From Janthinobacterium sp. 17J80-10 (GTDB lineage Bacteria > Pseudomonadota > Gammaproteobacteria > Burkholderiales > Burkholderiaceae_D), in the NCBI RefSeq assembly GCF_004114795.1, contig NZ_CP035311.1, positions 3,906,001 through 3,970,000 of the forward strand: 64,000 bases of DNA, read 5' to 3'. The translations under genes were made by a program, and so were the position numbers. Under the pieces are notes generated by a model. It was not told the DNA's origin. It did no database searches and was given only the letters and a program-made list of their open reading frames with translations. Positions within the stretch are counted from its first letter, which is position 1, and every line of letters starts with the position of its first letter. This document shows, in pieces, positions 63,205 to 64,000 of the stretch.

Positions 63205-64000
63205 ATGATGTTAGATCCTTCCACCGGAGAAACGCCTTCCCCGGTACGCAACGCCCTGCCCAAACTGCTTTTGCGTTCATTCGCCGCACTGATCGGTGTG
63301 TTTGCCGCATTATTTCTGGCCGGCGTCCTGGTCATCGTCTTTGTTCTGGCAATGGCCTATCCCAACCTGCCGGCCCTGGATACCTTGATGGATTACCGGC
63401 CGAAAATCCCTTTACGGATTTTTTCTGCCGATAACGTCCTGATTGGCGAATTCGGGGAAGAACGCCGCAATATGGTGCGCGTCAAGGATATTCCCGAGAT
63501 CATGAAAAAGGCGGTGCTGGCGATCGAAGATGACCGCTTTTATGAACATAGCGGCGTCGATTACCTCGGCATCCTGCGCGCAGCGCTTCACAACGTCAGC
63601 GGTGGCGCCAAACAAGGCGCATCCACGATCACGCAGCAAGTGGCGCGCAATTTTTTCCTTTCGAGCGAACAAACGGTCAAGCGGAAAGTATATGAAATGC
63701 TGCTTGCCTGGAAAATCGAGCAAAACCTGTCAAAAGACCAGATCCTCGAGATTTACATGAACCAGATTTACCTGGGTCAGCGCGCTTATGGATTTTCTTC
63801 GGCGGCACAAATCTATTTCGGCAAGAAGCTGGATAAATTGACAATTGCAGAGGCGGCCATGCTGGCCGGCTTGCCCAAAGCGCCTTCTGCCTACAATCCG
63901 GTCGCCAACCCGAAACGTGCCACGGCACGCCAGCAATACATCATTTCGCGCATGTACCAACTGGGCTACATCACGCAAGACCAGTATGAAAAGGCACGCA
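63205..64000 (+). CDS. mrcA: Penicillin-binding protein 1A, 3' end missing
   Basis: This gene runs off the window end; 265 residues are visible of about 780. It encodes a class A penicillin-binding protein that polymerises and cross-links peptidoglycan. After a short cytoplasmic tail and one membrane helix (about 22-48, SFAALIGVFAALFLAGVLVIVFVLAMAY) comes the transglycosylase domain with VLAIEDDRFYEHSGVDYLGILRA (catalytic Glu), GASTITQQVARNFFL and KRKVYEMLLAWKIEQ. The transpeptidase domain is outside. ATG at 63205 or 63208 may be the start. The divergent placement from pilMNOPQ is the usual proteobacterial one. Confidence 0.96.
   Translation, partial: MMLDPSTGETPSPVRNALPKLLLRSFAALIGVFAALFLAGVLVIVFVLAMAYPNLPALDTLMDYRPKIPLRIFSADNVLIGEFGEERRNMVRVKDIPEIMKKAVLAIEDDRFYEHSGVDYLGILRAALHNVSGGAKQGASTITQQVARNFFLSSEQTVKRKVYEMLLAWKIEQNLSKDQILEIYMNQIYLGQRAYGFSSAAQIYFGKKLDKLTIAEAAMLAGLPKAPSAYNPVANPKRATARQQYIISRMYQLGYITQDQYEKAR

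Overview
The window looks like a stretch of core chromosome from a betaproteobacterium of the order Burkholderiales, most likely family Oxalobacteraceae (Herminiimonas, Collimonas or Janthinobacterium-like). This rests on the high GC content, the dense gene packing and the gene order: gltBD, mlaFEDACB, an ABC-2 exporter, ibaG, murA, his, tat, a DegS-like protease, petABC and sspAB in one block, then uvrA, kdsDC-lptCAB-rpoN-hpf, and aroKB-pilMNOPQ-ponA. The taxonomic call is inference from gene order and remembered protein similarity; no search was run.

Layout. Positions 1-7.5 kb hold the end of prmC, a patatin-like protein with altered catalytic motifs, a tandem-GAF protein, tex, grxD, ubiX and two small membrane proteins. 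7.5-14.8 kb holds a periplasmic phospholipase D-like protein, tRNA-Thr(TGT) with terminator and promoter, sspB, sspA, the cytochrome bc1 operon petABC, mscL and a Nif3-like protein. 14.8-18.3 kb holds a DegS-like protease, a DUF2461 protein and tatABC. 18.3-25.4 kb is the histidine operon (hisG-D-B-H-A-F-I-E read on the minus strand), with an orphan DNA methyltransferase between hisD and hisB and no hisC. 25.4-32.7 kb has murA, ibaG, an ABC-2 exporter and the Mla phospholipid transport system. 32.9-39.2 kb is glutamate synthase. A RAYT (REP-associated tyrosine transposase) with REP-like repeats lies directly upstream of gltB. 40.2-45.3 kb holds ssb, an MFS transporter, uvrA and acylphosphatase. 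45.3-57.7 kb holds two transporters, the Kdo/LPS export/sigma-54 block, a hydroxyisobutyryl-CoA hydrolase-like enzyme, dgt, aroB and aroK. 57.8-62.9 kb is pilMNOPQ, and the window ends inside ponA.

How the genes fit together. Much of the window serves the cell envelope: Kdo synthesis (KdsD, KdsC) and LPS export (LptC, LptA, LptB), lipid transport (Mla), peptidoglycan precursors and polymerisation (MurA, PonA), protein export and quality control (Tat, DegS-like), and type IV pili (PilMNOPQ). The Rieske protein PetA has a twin-arginine signal, so the Tat operon serves the nearby bc1 complex. Glutamate synthase and sigma-54 are nitrogen-linked, and the glutamine-dependent HisH draws on the same pool.

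I found no clear new multi-gene system. The most unusual items are the methyltransferase in the place of hisC, the patatin-like protein with altered catalytic motifs, the RAYT/REP-like element next to the gltB promoter, and several palindromes in intergenic regions.
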